64,000 nt of DNA from Aristolochia californica (Eukaryota > Streptophyta > Magnoliopsida > Piperales > Aristolochiaceae), in contig JARWKL010000010.1 of NCBI GenBank assembly GCA_029961685.1, positions 6,373,769-6,437,768 of the forward strand. The letters run 5' to 3'. A program made the translations under genes and the position numbers. Shown piece by piece: positions 47,540-60,956 of the stretch. The notes beneath the pieces were generated by a model. That model had not been told where the DNA came from and did no database searches. It saw nothing but the letters and a program-made list of their open reading frames with translations. The number at the start of each line of letters is the position of its first letter. Position 1 is the first letter of the stretch.

Positions 47540-49319
47540 TCTCCTATAGACCATAAGACATTATCCCGTTGGACTAAATTATTCCATGTTGTGTGTCCTT
47601 CACATGAAAACAATTTGGATGAAACTCCATAAAAAATTATTGTCTTTTGTAAACTTTGACTCTGAAATGATATTTTTTTATATGTGGAACTAAAAGTCCA
47701 TTGTGAAGGTAAAAGGAACCAAAAGAGGATGATAGTTGAAATTGTATTTTTCCTTCAATAGAGAGAGCATTACCATTTCCTACTTCTACTCTTTTTGATC
47801 CTTTATAAGGAGATAGGTTTGAGAACATACGTGGATTTTTTGTTATATGTGTTGTAGCACCTGTATCAAGAGACCATTGTGAGTCCTCTTTTGGTTTGAA
47901 GATAGTGGCAGCTGCTAAAGCACCTGGAATATTTTTACTTGGTAATTTTTATTGAACCGATGCTAGCATGTATCAGTAGTGTGATTGGGTTTGTGACAAA
48001 TCTGACATTAAATCCCATTTGATGAGATAGTGGATGATGATTGTTTCTTGTTGTGGAATTGACCAAAAGTATTATTTTTGGATGGGGTGAAGTTGTTGTG
48101 TTTAGGTGAGTTACTTGAATTTTGGTTGAAAAATTGGTTGTTTTTTTTTTTTCCTTTTTGATGTCATGTTTGCAAATTGTTGTTTTTTTTTTTTTGCCTT
48201 TGATGACATGTTTGCAAAAGTTTTGTTCACCGTCATGGCTGAAAATAAATTTTCCAGTGTTTCACTTATCCGAAGGTAATGACTCTAGAGTACCGGTAGA
48301 ATTTCTTCATAAGTTGGCAATGGAGGTTAGGCAAGCATTGTTGTCAAGGATTCATATGGGGCATTTAACCTATGGAGAAGCCAAAAAGATTTGTCCTCTT
48401 CTGAACTACGACTTTTTATGACTGCTAAAGCGTCACATATTCCTTTGAATTTTGATATTTCGTCTTCTTCATTGTTTGTAAAGCTTGATGAAGAGCATCT
48501 CACATACCTTTGAGTGATTTGGAAAAAAATGATTTCACATTTTTGCCATATCTTTGCTGTCTTGAGTCCAACCACATGGCAAAGGGCTTCTTCAACCATT
48601 GTAGCATTGAACTGACGGAGAAGTAACTGGTATCTAAGCTCCCATTTTGTAAATGATGGATTTATCATGAATGGACTATCACTATCAAATTATGAAGGTG
48701 GCGTAATAGATCCATCAATGAATCCCATGAGTCGTTGAGATTTCAAAACCGGAATCATTGACTTCTCTATAGTACATAGTTGTTGGAGGAGAGTTTAAGT
48801 GAAATGAGTGCAGTAATAGATGTAGCTAAAGTGAGAGGCAGATTTGAATGTATTGAGATGGCATTGGTACTCATAATGATTATAATAAGAGATGGAAGTA
48901 AGAAACTATTACAATTGACTGAAGTGTCAAGAAGAGGACAAATTCAAGAAGAAAAAAAGAAGAAAAATGTTGGACAATGTTTATGAAAAAGATGATAATA
49001 TAAGAATATGATATGAAATTAATGGCAGAGTACCTACTTGTTTGAATCAGATCATCCTCCTCAGGATCAAACCTTCACCTCTAATACCATGAGAAAATTT
49101 AAGCTACCATGAATGAGTGAATGAATGAGTGCAGGATTGAGAGAGCTTCAAGATATTCAAGACCAAAACCTAAGAGAGAGAGAGCCAAAGGCAAGGGATG
49201 ATTTTTTATATATATTGAATGAATTGTATAAGGATTACAAGGGTATATATAAAAAAATTTAAAGGAGAAATAAATCACAAGGAATTCCTCTTACAAGTTG
49301 TAATGTAGGTGTCTTGACA
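47540..49319 (-). mobile_element. Copia fragment i: 5' LTR, gag and protease
   Basis: Minus strand: a probable 5' LTR (49319-49090), a primer-site relative TGGTATTAGAGG (49089-49078), gag (48668-48327, with WKCE/EYLRCSS-type text and FWLLHRLNAPYESL) and an aspartic protease with WSLDTGATTH near 47870. Pre-integrase text (FHPNCFHVKD) follows to about 47540. Integrase, RT and 3' LTR are missing. LTR limits are approximate. Confidence 0.6.
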
Positions 49320-52300
49320 TAATTACATCAATCGGTTCAAAATAGAGTTTTGTCGTTCCTTTTTTCTTCCTTTCATTTTGGATCTTGATTTCCTTATTTG
49401 ATTTTACCTTGTTTTTCTTCCTTTGATTGAGTTATTTGAGATCATTTGTCTCCTTGATTGATTTGATCATGATTTTAAAAAAAATATTTTGAGTTGGATG
49501 TAGTGGGACTTGCATGTGAGAGATTGAAGATATTGAATTCTCTAGAAGCATGCATGGAGACGTCTTCTTTTGAGTGGATGAGGTGGACATCAACCATGCA
49601 TGGTTTTGCATGGGTGATTTCTCCCTCTTTGCCTCTCGTGCTACTTTCGAATGAATATGATCTTCCTTTGTAGTGAAGGGCTTTGGTATAGCTTTGAATA
49701 ATGCATCTTTTTATACTTGTCTTTGTATGTTCATATTTCTTATTGGATGTCTCATAATCATTACCTTTAGCAATTATCTATCAAGTTAAATTTGATAGAT
49801 CAATTAATAAATGGCTAAAGTATCCTTGTACATGTATATTTATTGTTAGTGTGAGTAATTGATTCCAGTGAGGCCTCTTAGAGTCTAAGTATACCTTTGA
49901 CTTTGTTGCAACATCATAACATAGTCGTAACCCCTTATTTCTAGTTTCTTGATCGTATTTTGGACATCGTTATGCAAGTTGTGCTTGCTCAATCATGAAA
50001 AATGATTTATACCTTCACTCTCTTTATTTGGCTTTATTTCACAATTCGTCTTTTTTGTTAAATCCCTAGTAGCTCTATGACTATAAGAGAGAAAATGAAA
50101 TCTTCTAATCCATGTTCGATCTCTTGTAAGGTATTACAAAATTACCCCAAACTTAATATGAACTAGACAGTTAAGTGTCAAGAACAAGAGATTGTGAGTA
50201 TCTTTTGTTCCAATTTTTAGGAGAAAAAAAGATTAAAAACATAGGGACAAGGTTCATGTATTTATTTCTCGGGTCTTCTCTCATTGAAAACAAATTTAGA
50301 TTCTTAACTTTATCATTTTCATTAATTATTTTTTAGATATCATGTTAGTTTGGTATTGTTTCATCAACCTAGTTTATGTGATTTTTATCGGAAAAACTTT
50401 TATGTAACTTACTAATATCATCCTTTTGATTATAGGATGTTCCCCATTTTAAATTCATGTAAATAATTTTATGCGAATGTATGGTTCCTTTTAATAGTTT
50501 AACTCAATACTTGAGTGTGATCTATATTCCAACATTATCTTTTATGACATCTTTGAACCTAATATTGTGTCTTATTACTAATGTAGTGATGTACAAGCTC
50601 ACTTGAGGTACATTGTAGAGTTCAAAGCTTAGTGACAAGATATGATAGAGTAAGTGGATTTCTATTTTTCCTTTTATTCATAAAACATATCAATAGCTAA
50701 AATTTTTTACTACTCTGTTTTCTTCAAGCTCCTAGTGTTAAGGATTATGAATTATTTATGGATATATTATTGCTTGTTTAAAATTAGATAATACTGAATA
50801 TTTTTAAAAATAATTAAACAATAAATTATTATTTCAATCTAATTGTAATATGTTATATTAATTAGTTTTCATTTGTACTCTTCAAATGGGTCATGTAATT
50901 AGCACCTTATCATGGCTCACTGTTATTGACTATGAAGATAATGATGATTACTAGAGTTTCTACATGAGTATCTTAAATGTTGTGAAGAGATTATAAGTTA
51001 ATGAGATGCATATTGGAAATGAATGCTTCGATGAAAAGAGACCATATAAATGTAAAAAAGGGTTGAATTGCAGTATCATAGTTCACTTATTGCATGTGTA
51101 ATTTACAAGTTTTCAATGGGCAAATATAATTACCATGCATATATATTTGACCAATATTATTTTTTGAACATCTTTGAAAGAACAAAAAAAAATAGAAAAA
51201 GTAAGAATAAATAGTTAGTTCCATTTTGATAACATGTCTTCACCTAATACTACATCATTCATGTAATAGGATTAAGACAAAACACGGATGACATCATGCA
51301 TAAGTTACTTCTAAACATTCAAGTGGCCAAAATTAATGACGACAACATCTAGCTCTCCAATGAATTGGGAATTTTGGAAACAAGGATCCCAACTCATGCA
51401 CTAGAAAAGAGCAAATTGAAGACAAAGGCCGGTCACAACTATTATCACAATGCCTATCCAATGAATGGATGAATTTGTAAGACTGTTAAATATAATTTAT
51501 TAAATTTTCATTATGTCTAATACCTATAACTAAATCATTTTTCCATTATCCATGTTAAAATATTCCCAAACAAATAGTAAATTAGTTTCTTTTTTACCTC
51601 TCTTAGAGGAAATGGAAGACCAACTGAAAATTTTGTGAAGTAAAAAAATTCTTCTATGTATATGATCAATCAATAGCCATTTCTTAAGTCATGGATTAAA
51701 TAACTTCAACCTCATGATACATGATGCAATTATTTAAAATCTATAGTAAATCCTAATAATAGCAAGTGGTGAATGCCTAAGAACATGAACTAAAACTCTA
51801 GAAAATTTTGGCAGAAATAATTGTTTATTTGTTGCCGATAGAGTACAACATATCTCAACATCTCAAAAGGATAAGAATGCATGAAAAGACATGGAGTCCT
51901 TGGTTGCAATCCTTGGCCGAAAATCTCAAAAACATACTATCCATGCTTCCATCACACATTCAATAGCCAAAATAGGTGCACCCAAACCTGCATATTTTAC
52001 TAAAATCGTGCACCACTTGTAAAATGAAAATGTAAAAAGAAACAAAAGTACTGCTATTACACCGTTCCATACAATCTCACAACACAAAATACTAATAATG
52101 TAGGGTTATGATGTTTGAATAACGACCTAAATGGCTATGTACTAATAATTTAAACCTTAATAAAAAAGGTTCTAAATTCAATTGAACATGTGCTTTTGAC
52201 TTTGTGTTGGGATGGTGATCATGACTATCAATATATGGAAATCCATAATCATTTTGTTAAGAAAATATTATCTTTCAAAAAGTGTTTTGAAAATGTTGAA

Positions 52301-52636
52301 GGAGATAGAAAATGGTAATTCTATCTACTACAAAAACATATGACTTTGACAACAACGTTTCAAACTACAATCAAATGTTGAATCAACTCAAATCAAACCT
52401 CACTCATGGCTTGTAGTCCTCAAGACAAAATAAACCATGTGTTGAGTGAAATTGAGGAAAACACATAATAGTCTACAAATAAAAAAATCTCTTGCTAAAA
52501 AGTAATAAAATAAGATATATTCCTAATAATAAGAAACTTTCCTCTATTGGATGGTTGATATACTTCATTTATTTTCAAAACAAAAAGTAAGTCTCTAAAA
52601 AGTTATATCTAGTAGAAGACTGACTTTTGCAAGTGA
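49320..52636. other. AT-rich sequence, nothing recognised
   Basis: About 3.3 kb with frequent stops on both strands. I found no gene, RNA or clear LTR structure. It is probably old repeat sequence. Confidence 0.5.
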
Positions 52637-53962
52637 AACTTGTTAGTCCGGGCGGCTTCTCAAGAGGAGGGTGAATTGAGATATTAAAATAAAAATTTGA
52701 TGCTTAATTATAAAAATAAACTAATTAAAAGAACATACAAGCATACACCACAATGAACATGAAAAATTCTTGTTCTCAATGTCCCCCTATTGGTAATTAG
52801 AGCTCAAGAACCCTTGAAAAAAAACTCTCCTTAAGTCAAATGTAATACCCAATTACACTATGATAAATCTCTCCCACAAAGATGATACAGGTAAATTACA
52901 ACTTCAACAAGCTTCCCTTTCTAGATTCCAGGTTCTAGAACAACCTTGGTAAGAAAAATGACAGATACAGCAAGAAAAGAAAAGCTTACATCTTTTTTAA
53001 TGGGAGAAACAATCTTCTCTCAGTGAGATCCAAGTCTCCAATCCTTTTAATACAAGAATAAATGTAAGAGTTTGAGGAAGTTAGGATGTTGAAGGATGTT
53101 CGATATAGGTTGAAGAAAATGCAAGAAGATAGCCTTTTTCTCTCTAAAGAATGGGTTTGTATGAAAATTTCATGTAAATGCTTCTTTGAATGCTTGAGAT
53201 TTCAAATAAATGCTCAATTAATGTTGTAAAAGATTTTTGGTGGCCTATTTATAATATTCCCAACTAAACTAGTCGTTATCTGCTCATTTCCAAAAAGCTG
53301 ATAGATCTATTGATCAATCATTGGAAATGTATGATCAATAAACCATGAGTGATAACTATGTTTTCTTGGTTGTCTAGAGTTGTTGATGCTTTCAGATTTT
53401 TTAAAAATTTGATTGATCGATCATGTTCTTGTAGTGTTGGTTATACAGAATTCTAGATGATTGATCATGCTAAAGAGTATGATCAATATGTTTTATAACC
53501 TTATCTAGTAGAATTCTGTATGATGGATCATGTCTGATTGGATAATCAATCATGTTTTATATTGTTTACTAGTTGCATTTTGGATGATCAATCAATCATA
53601 TTGTGATGATCTATCGTGCTAGTTGCCACTTTTCTTAGATGGCTTCTAAGTATGATGAAAAATACTCTAAGAGATTGTAGCAAGTTTAAAACATGGTTAT
53701 GCATCGATTAAGCATAATTTTAAAAACATTTGTGCCCTAAAGCCCCTAAGCTCTTGTGTACCTTGGGATTAAAATTTGGTTGACGGTCCTTGTGCATGAT
53801 TAGAGTTCTTGAGATGAATTGACTTGAGTCTAATCTTCAAGTCTTCCATATTTTTGTAGGTACTTCTTCAAGATGATTTGACACTTCGTGTGGCTTGAGG
53901 TCTTATAATAAATTTGCCAATTCTTTTCCAAAGACCAAGAATTTATGTCACTTGAAGAAATT
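52637..53962 (-). repeat. Diverged long LTR, GATC-palindrome rich, copy 1
   Basis: On the minus strand it aligns loosely with 3480-4830: the same order of CAAGACTTGAAG text, the GCTTTAGGGCA motif, the TGATCGATCA cluster (near 53411) and the AATTACACTTGAC-type end. The start of the LTR is missing here but present in the second copy (near 56480). Confidence 0.5.
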
Positions 53963-54345
53963 GCATCTAAAATTGGTAGATGGGAGGAAGTTAAGTTGTG
54001 GATATTATAGAGAAGGAAGTTCATATAAAGCACTAGATTAGTGGAGGAGAAGAAAGAGCATGGAATGATCCCTAATGATGCTAGGTTAAATCATTACCAT
54101 TGACTTTTCTTTAATTATTTTTTATAGGAAAATTTTCTTATTGGAAAAAAAATTCCTTAGGTAAATTTTCTTGTGTTTGTGCTGCCATAGAATATAATGG
54201 AAAAAATAGTTATAATGTTTGTGTTTACACTAAAATATTTTTTTTTACAAAGACAAAAATTAATGTTTGAGTAAGAAGTAAGTAATCAAGAACTACATTG
54301 ACATAAATAGGAAACTTATATTTCTTAAATGCGAGAGGAGTTAAA
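53207..54345 (+). repeat. Segmental duplication, left copy
   Basis: Matches 55563-57206 in direct orientation, beginning ATTTCAAATAAATGCTC and ending at TTTCTTAAATGCG. It lacks about 460 bases present in the right copy (roughly 56384-56845). Confidence 0.7.
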
Positions 54346-55560
54346 GTGTAGAATTTTTCTGCTCCAAAAAAATGACACAAATATCAGAAAATTGTAGTAA
54401 AAATGAAAGATTTTCTACTAGATAATTTTTCTTTTGCATTTCTAGTATTGAGGTTCTCTAGTCCAATCCAAGCATGGTATTATATTATCCCAAAGAAAAT
54501 ATGTCTTTGACTTGCTTGAAGAAACGGGAATGATGGGATGTTGTTTTGCTAACACCCCATGGAGACAAATACAAAACTATGTGTTGGCTCGGGAGAAGAA
54601 GTTGATATTGACAAGTACTAGAGGCTAGTCGGCAAACTTATCTATCTCACTGTGATTAGACCAGATATCTCCTTTGTTGTCAGTATGGTTAGTCAATATA
54701 TGCATAAACCTCAAATGTCTCATTGGCAGGCATTGGAAAGGATTCTCAGGTACTTGAAAAAAACACCAGGACAAGGGCTCTTATATAAGTATCATGGTCA
54801 TTTCAATATTGAAAGCTTTGTCGATGCAGATTGAGCTGAATCACCAGATGATAGAAAATCTACTTCAAGATATTATACTCTAGTTGGAGGCAACCTTGTT
54901 ACATGGGGGAGAAAAATAAAGCGTGGTTGCAAGGTCTAGTGCAAAAGCATAAAATAGAGTCATTGCACATTTAGTAAGTGAGCTTCTATGGATTAAATCC
55001 CTTCTATCTGAAGTAGAGTTCCACAAAGCAGGCTCTATGGAACTTTTATTTGTGATAATCAAGTAGCAATCCATATTGCCTCAAACCCAATGTTTCATGA
55101 GAGAACTAAGTATATCGAGGTGGACTGTCACTTTGTGAGAGAAAAGCTACAAGTAGGAATAATAAGCCTAAAACATGTATCAACTCATGGACAACTTGCT
55201 AATATGTTCACAAAATCATTCAATTCAAGAATTCTATCCATTGCATGTACCTAACTAGGATTATATGATGTTTTCCCAACACCAGCTTGAAGGGGAGTAT
55301 TGAAAGACATAAACAAGCTTGAGTGACATTATTGTAATAATCTTAGGGGTGAAGGGTATACTTATAATTTATGTATTTTTTTTATCTATAAATAAAGGTT
55401 AAGGGAGAGGGTTGAGGCATTAGACCACAACCCTTATTTTCCCCTCAATTCTCTCCTCTCCTAGTCGTCCTTCCTTTTATTGTTCGTCTTCTTCTTCTTC
55501 TTCCCTTTTTCTTTAATTATCTTAGGTTGAAATTTTTATCGTATTGAATTATGAAATCAA
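54346..55560 (+). pseudogene. Copia RT/RNase H fragment with 3' LTR (family a)
   Basis: Plus-strand RT end (54652-54834, RPDISFVVSMVSQYMHKPQ, then [14 protein letters not shown]) leads into RNase H text. RNase H is broken by stops after the DAD motif and later shifts (DDRKSTSRYY; HIASNPMFHERTKYIEV). A polypurine tract CAGCTTGAAGGGGAG and an LTR (from 55298) related to that of copia a follow. Only the 3' third of an element is present, lying exactly between the two duplicated copies. Confidence 0.75.
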
Positions 55561-55562
55561 TA

Positions 55563-57206
55563 GGATTTCAAATAAATGCTCAGTTAATTTTGTCAAATAT
55601 TTTTTGGTGGCCTATTTATAAGATTTCCAACTAAACTAGTCGTTATCTGCTCATTTCCAAAAAGTTGATAGATCTATTGATCAATCACTGGAAATGTGTG
55701 ATCAATCAACCATGTGTAATAACTATATTTTTTTGGTTGCCTGAGCTTATTGATCAATCAACATGCTTTCAAATTTTCAGAAAACTCGATTGATCGATCA
55801 ACCTTATGCGATTGATGGATCAACCCTATATGATTGATCGATCATGTTCTTATAGTGTTGGATATGTAGATTTCTTGATGATTGACTAGGCTACAGAGTA
55901 TGATCAATATGCTTTATAACCTTATCTTGCAGGATTTTGTATGATGGATCATGTTTGATTGGATAATCGATCATGTTTTAGAATGCTTACTAGTTGCATT
56001 CTAGATGATCGATCAATCACATTGTGATGATTGATCATGCCAATTACCAATTTTCTTAAATGGCTTATAAGCATGATGAAAATTATCCTAAGAAATTGTA
56101 GCAAGTTTAAAACATGGTTATACATTGATTAAGCATAATTTTAAAAATATTTGTGCCCTAAAGCTCCAAAGCTCTTGTGTACCTTGGGATTGAGATTTGG
56201 TTGACGGTCCTAGTACATGGTTGGAGTTCTTGAGATGAATCTAATTGATTCGAGTCTAATCTTCAAGTCTTCAATCTTCTTGTATGTACTTCTTCAAAAT
56301 GACTTGACACTTCGTGTGGCTTGAGGTCTTATAATAAATTTGCCAATTCTTTTCCAAAGACCATGAATTTTTGTCAAGAAATTGCATATGAAATGCTTAA
56401 TTTACAATCATTAATGTATTAGGTTATGTTTTGTTATCATTAAAATATGGATGAGGGTCAATCTAGTCCAATACAACTACTATTTAAATTTCAATGAGTA
56501 AATAAATATATTTAAGCCTACTTATAGAGCATATTATATTACATAAAGCACAACTTAAAGAGGTAACATGCATAGAAGCAAAATAGATGAGGATTAAAGG
56601 AAAAAAAATAATAATCCCTTACTAATCATACTTGTAGAACAATAATATAGAACTAAATGAAATTACCATCATAATGTTGTTATTATATTATTAATTGGAC
56701 AAACCTCTTATATAGTATTGGGAGAGTCCAGATCTCCTTAAACTAAATAAGCTTGTACCACTGAAGCACTGTGCACTTATTGGTTGGGGTAATGAGATGC
56801 CATTCATTTAGGGCTTTAGGATGTTTCATTTCGGTTTAGCAAGATTGATAAATGGGAGGAAGTTAAGTTGTGGATATTATAGAGAAGGAAGTTCATATAA
56901 AGCACATGAGTTAGTGGAGGAGAAGAAAGAGAATGGAATGATCGCTAATGATGCTAGATTAAATCATTATCGTCGATTTTTATTTAATTAATTTTTTATA
57001 GGAAAATTTTCCTATTGGAAAAAAATTTAATTTGGTAAATTTTCTTGTGTTTGTGCTGCCATAGAAAATAACAAAAAAAAATAGTTATAATGTTTATGTT
57101 TACACTAAAAATAAAATATTTTTTACAAAGACAAAAATTAAGGTTGGAGTAAGAACTATATTGACTAATAGGAAACTTATATATTTTTAATATTTCTTAA
57201 ATGCGA
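55563..57206 (+). repeat. Segmental duplication, right copy, with LTR start
   Basis: Direct copy of 53207-54345 plus an additional ~460-base segment. It includes the GATC-rich LTR core (TGATCGATCA near 55790, 55833 and 56005) and the LTR start region near 56400-56480 (minus strand). Confidence 0.7.
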
Positions 57207-58776
57207 TTTTAAGTCAAGAATTATAATAAAAACAGATATAACATGATTATAATAAAGTTTGAGTTAACTTAGATTTAAAAGCAGTAATATCTATGTCATG
57301 TAACTATCCTTGGACTTGTTTTTTTGTTTTTTTTTATCTCTCTACCCGTTTTCAACGGGCGAAGTTTTTCTTCAGAGCGTTGAGGGGTTTTGAAGGGGTT
57401 CAGGGCTCCTGTTTTCCTCTTGATTCTTCCTAACGGCATTAGTTGTTTAGATTTTTGACCAACTTCTACCGTCCTGTCTCAATGTTTACTTGGCACAGAT
57501 TGGGGGACAAGACAAAGGAACAATTGATCAGACGGCAGAGATCGAGGAGAAGCCGCATACAGGTTCATAAAAAAAAAGGTTGGTTTCTTCCTGCTAAACA
57601 AAGAAAAGGTTGGTTTCGCTTATGGGTTAAATTTTTGTTTTTAGTACAATCTTTATTCGAAATTCTGTTTTTTTTTTGGATTTAATTTGTACATTTTGCT
57701 GACTTTGTTTTAAATTTTTCTGGAAATGAGGATCGAAATTCAAAGTCATGGGTTTTTACCTTGGATCCCTCTTTACCAATCTCATGACCATAAAGTTTAA
57801 TTCCTGAAGCTTTATTTGAAATTTCTGTTAGAAATCAGAAATGTAGATTCCAGATAAGGATACGTTCTATTCTGTTGCATTTCTCCTTGTTTAAAATGGG
57901 TTACGTAAAAGCTAATCCTTGGAGGCTATGCTCTCTCATTTCTATTTCTGGATTCTATCATCGATTGACCGTAACTAAAGCATTTTTTTTTTCAATTTTG
58001 TCTATGTTTGACAACAGCGCATCTGAGCTCATTTTTATAAAAAAAAATAAAAAATAATTTTTTTTGTCTATGTTGAAATTAGGCAATGGAGTCTTCTTCT
58101 AGCGACAGTTCTACTGGCTAAAATGGAATCAATTCTCCTTTGTAATCGCAATGAGAACCATTTTTTGACAGTTAGTTTTTTTTTTTTTTTTAGAAGTTTT
58201 TGTCTGTTAATTTATTTCTGTCAACCCTAAGAAATGGACTTAAGCCTCGGCTCCTGCATTTTCTTTTGTTTTTGAGCTTGCTGCGGACGACTAACTAGGA
58301 ATGCACATCATTTATCCGGTTATAATTATCAGCTGCATAAAATTTTGAAGCTATTCTGATTACGATGACCTCTAGGAAGAAATTTATTTTTTGTTTATTT
58401 TGTTTTTGAATTGGTGTAGGCAACTGGAGCTTCACTTTAATTTGTTGAAATGGATATAGAATAGTTATTGTATAGTATGGGCATAAATGTGGTTATTGTG
58501 GATATAATGCGATTACTTAAAAGTACTAACGTTGTGATTTTGGTTTAGCACTTGCATAATGGCTTGTTGGTGAAATTTCATAGTCCAAGAAGAAAATTAA
58601 AGAAACCCTGTGTCATTGTAAATATTTGGCCAGTGATTATATAGTTGCTAGTTACTTGGGCATTAAAAAAACAGAAAGTAAAAAAGGGGCTGTTGGATTC
58701 TTTTTTTAATCCTTTCACGGTGTTTATAGAAACTGGAAGCTCATTTTGATAGTTTATTCCTTGATGTTAAGTCATG
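57207..58776. other. Unassigned, possible 5' exon of a broken host gene
   Basis: 57330-57600 is less AT-rich than its surroundings and carries an 80-codon frame (57443-57685) rich in Arg and Lys. It is followed by T-rich intron-like sequence with many poly-T runs to 58770. This looks like a 5' UTR or first exon plus intron, but no protein family is recognised and no later exons follow before the copia LTR. Confidence 0.25.
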
Positions 58777-59784
58777 TGTTGCCTCTCGAAAAGAGAGAAA
58801 ATAGAGAAATATTTGAGGTAGAGAAAGGAAGATGATTGCAAGTTGATACAAGAATAGATTGGGCCACTAATTTCAACCTCTCTCCTTTCTTATGTTAATG
58901 ACTTAAAAATAGTTACAAAATGACAACATTCCTGATGCCAATCTAACTTAGGTGATTGGACTTCTAAGAAAAAAATATCCCCAGGAACATAAATTTGAAA
59001 TAAGATAGAAGAAGAATTATGGAGCAAGAAAGTGGAGAAGAAGGAGAAGAGAAATGGGAGAAAGAGGCCTCAAGAGAGAACAGCCTCGTTAGGGTTTCTG
59101 TACGATCCCTAATCTCTTTATAAAGTCACTTAAGTGACTTACAAGGAGAATATCTATACCACCCCTATTACTCTTATATCAATTACAGCCATAAAACAGT
59201 GATGAAGCCAGACAAAATTACATCATTGGACATGTCTAACTGATATCTTCCTAACTAGAATTTCAAGACACAGTACACCATAGTAGAATTACCAAAGTAC
59301 CCTTGAACTTTCACACCTGCCCTCAAGCCGGGGCATATATATCCACCAATCCCAGCTTGGAAAAAAATAAAGAAGGGACGCTTTCCAAGGGCCTTAACAA
59401 ATTTCCAATCTGATAAGTGGTCCTTACATATGGAATCACACTTTACCACTTAATACTGCATCACAAATAAAATAGCCATTCACTTCTGCATGTTTGGTTT
59501 GCTCATGGAAAATTGGATTGCAGTAATAAGTATATTGCTACAACCCCCAAGACCAAATTCCACAACACAGATTTTACCCACTTAAGCTCACTTAAAATTT
59601 GTGCCATTGTTCTATACTTAGTACTAGATTGAGCAACTACATTCTGTTTTTTACTCTTCCAACTGATAAAGTTGGCCTCCTATGAACACATTGTTGAAGA
59701 GAAGATATTGCGCCTTCAACCCCATGCTTGCGTCATCATCCATATAGCTTTGCTTCATCTTAGTTTCCTGCAATTAGGTCATTC
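58777..59784 (-). mobile_element. Copia fragment j: RNase H end and 3' LTR
   Basis: The 3' LTR (59315-58777, starting TGTGAAAG on the minus strand) follows a polypurine tract (CCCCGGCTTGAGGGCAGG). Upstream (59784-59330) RNase H text is readable across frames ([28 protein letters not shown]). The LINE at 59785 cuts the rest of pol. Confidence 0.65.
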
Positions 59785-60955
59785 TTTTTTTTTATGAAAG
59801 GCGATTTTATTAAGAGAGAACGAAGAGAAACAAACATAGGGGAGCTAACCCCTAACAACAAGGGATTGCAAGGAGGCTCCCTGCTTGGCTAGAACATCGA
59901 CCACAAAATTAGCTCATCTCGGGATGTGAGACCAAAAACAACAAAAAAGGCTAATAATTTCCATAATTTCAAAAAAAGTGTCCCAATGACGCCATGGGGG
60001 TGCTGAGGATCGCTCACAACAACCAATCACCACTTTAGAATCTCCCTCGATGTGAATGAGGCCAAAGCAGTGATCACGAAAGACTTACAGTCCATTGAGG
60101 AGGCCGTGGAGCTCAGCCATCGTGGAGTCCACAATATCAGGAGGGCCAACAAAGGAGACGATCTGATTGCCCTAGAGAGTCATGAACAACTCTAGTGAAA
60201 CCAGCCTTCCTGGGGTTGCCGAGAGGATCCATCAAAGTTTAATTTAAGGACACTAGCCGTTGGTGGGGTCCAATCAATTACAGTTGGGGGACTTTGAAAA
60301 CGTGTGGAGTTGGGCAAGGCAACACCAATTTTCTCTAATGGAGGATCCAGGGAAGATGGAGAAGACTTTCTTAGTGTGAAGCCAAGTGGAAATATTCCCT
60401 GAGATAATTTCAGCGACTCTCTCTTGGGATTCTAACTTGGCACTGAACTGCCTTTGGTGTTGCCCTCTATCTAGAAACCCCATGGAATGAAAGCCGAGCA
60501 AGCAGAGATCATCATTCTTCCAAGGCGGGGACGGTAGACCCAATATGCATTCGACAGGTAGCGGGGAGATCCGTAGGAAAGCAGAACTGGATACCATTAC
60601 AACTGAGAATCGACATCCAAATCCCCCAAGAGAAAGGGCATAAGAGTGGGTGGCTGATGGTTTCCTCTGTAACTTGGCAATATGTGTCAACCGCCTAGCC
60701 AATACAACCCAAAAGACTGGTTTGTTAAGTGCGGAAAGCCAAGTACCTAACCTAGGTGGACCAGGGGTGGACGGAACCTAACCCAGGTGGACCGGAACCA
60801 CTTAGCTATGACAATATGGACAAATGGTGTCCACCTTGAGTTGGCCATGCTTCCTGAGATTTTCAGCCGGAAGAATTTTGTTGAGGCACGCGCTCCACAT
60901 GAAGAACTTCACTTTTTTGGGGGCACTGAGACACCAAGTGATATGCACCACATGT
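59785..60955 (-). mobile_element. 5'-truncated LINE with zinc-binding RT tail and RNase H
   Basis: Minus strand: a zf-RVT-like segment (LSAPKKVKFFMWSACLNK, then GQLKVDTICPYC, then after a solo LTR ETISHPLLCPFSWGIW), a linker (60570-60270) and an RNase H domain (LNFDGSS near 60240, then GDSKVVIGCC near 60040), ending in TAATAAAATCGCC and a short A-tail (59793-59785). This is the usual 3' end of plant L1-type LINEs with RNase H. Frameshifts and stops break it. The 5' end is truncated next to the pararetroviral sequence. Confidence 0.7.
60685..60813 (-). mobile_element. TRIM solo LTR inside the LINE, duplication ATATG
   Basis: 129 bases, TGTCATAGCTAAGTGG...GGTTGACA on the minus strand, flanked by ATATG at 60680-60684 and 60814-60818. 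Same family as the LTRs of the TRIM array at 22730-23094. Removing it restores the zinc-binding reading of the LINE. Confidence 0.9.
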
Positions 60956-60956
60956 C

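Noticed and set aside
57443..57685. 80-codon basic protein
   Set aside because: No family match, Lys/Arg from an A-rich stretch, and no gene context; kept only as an unassigned region.
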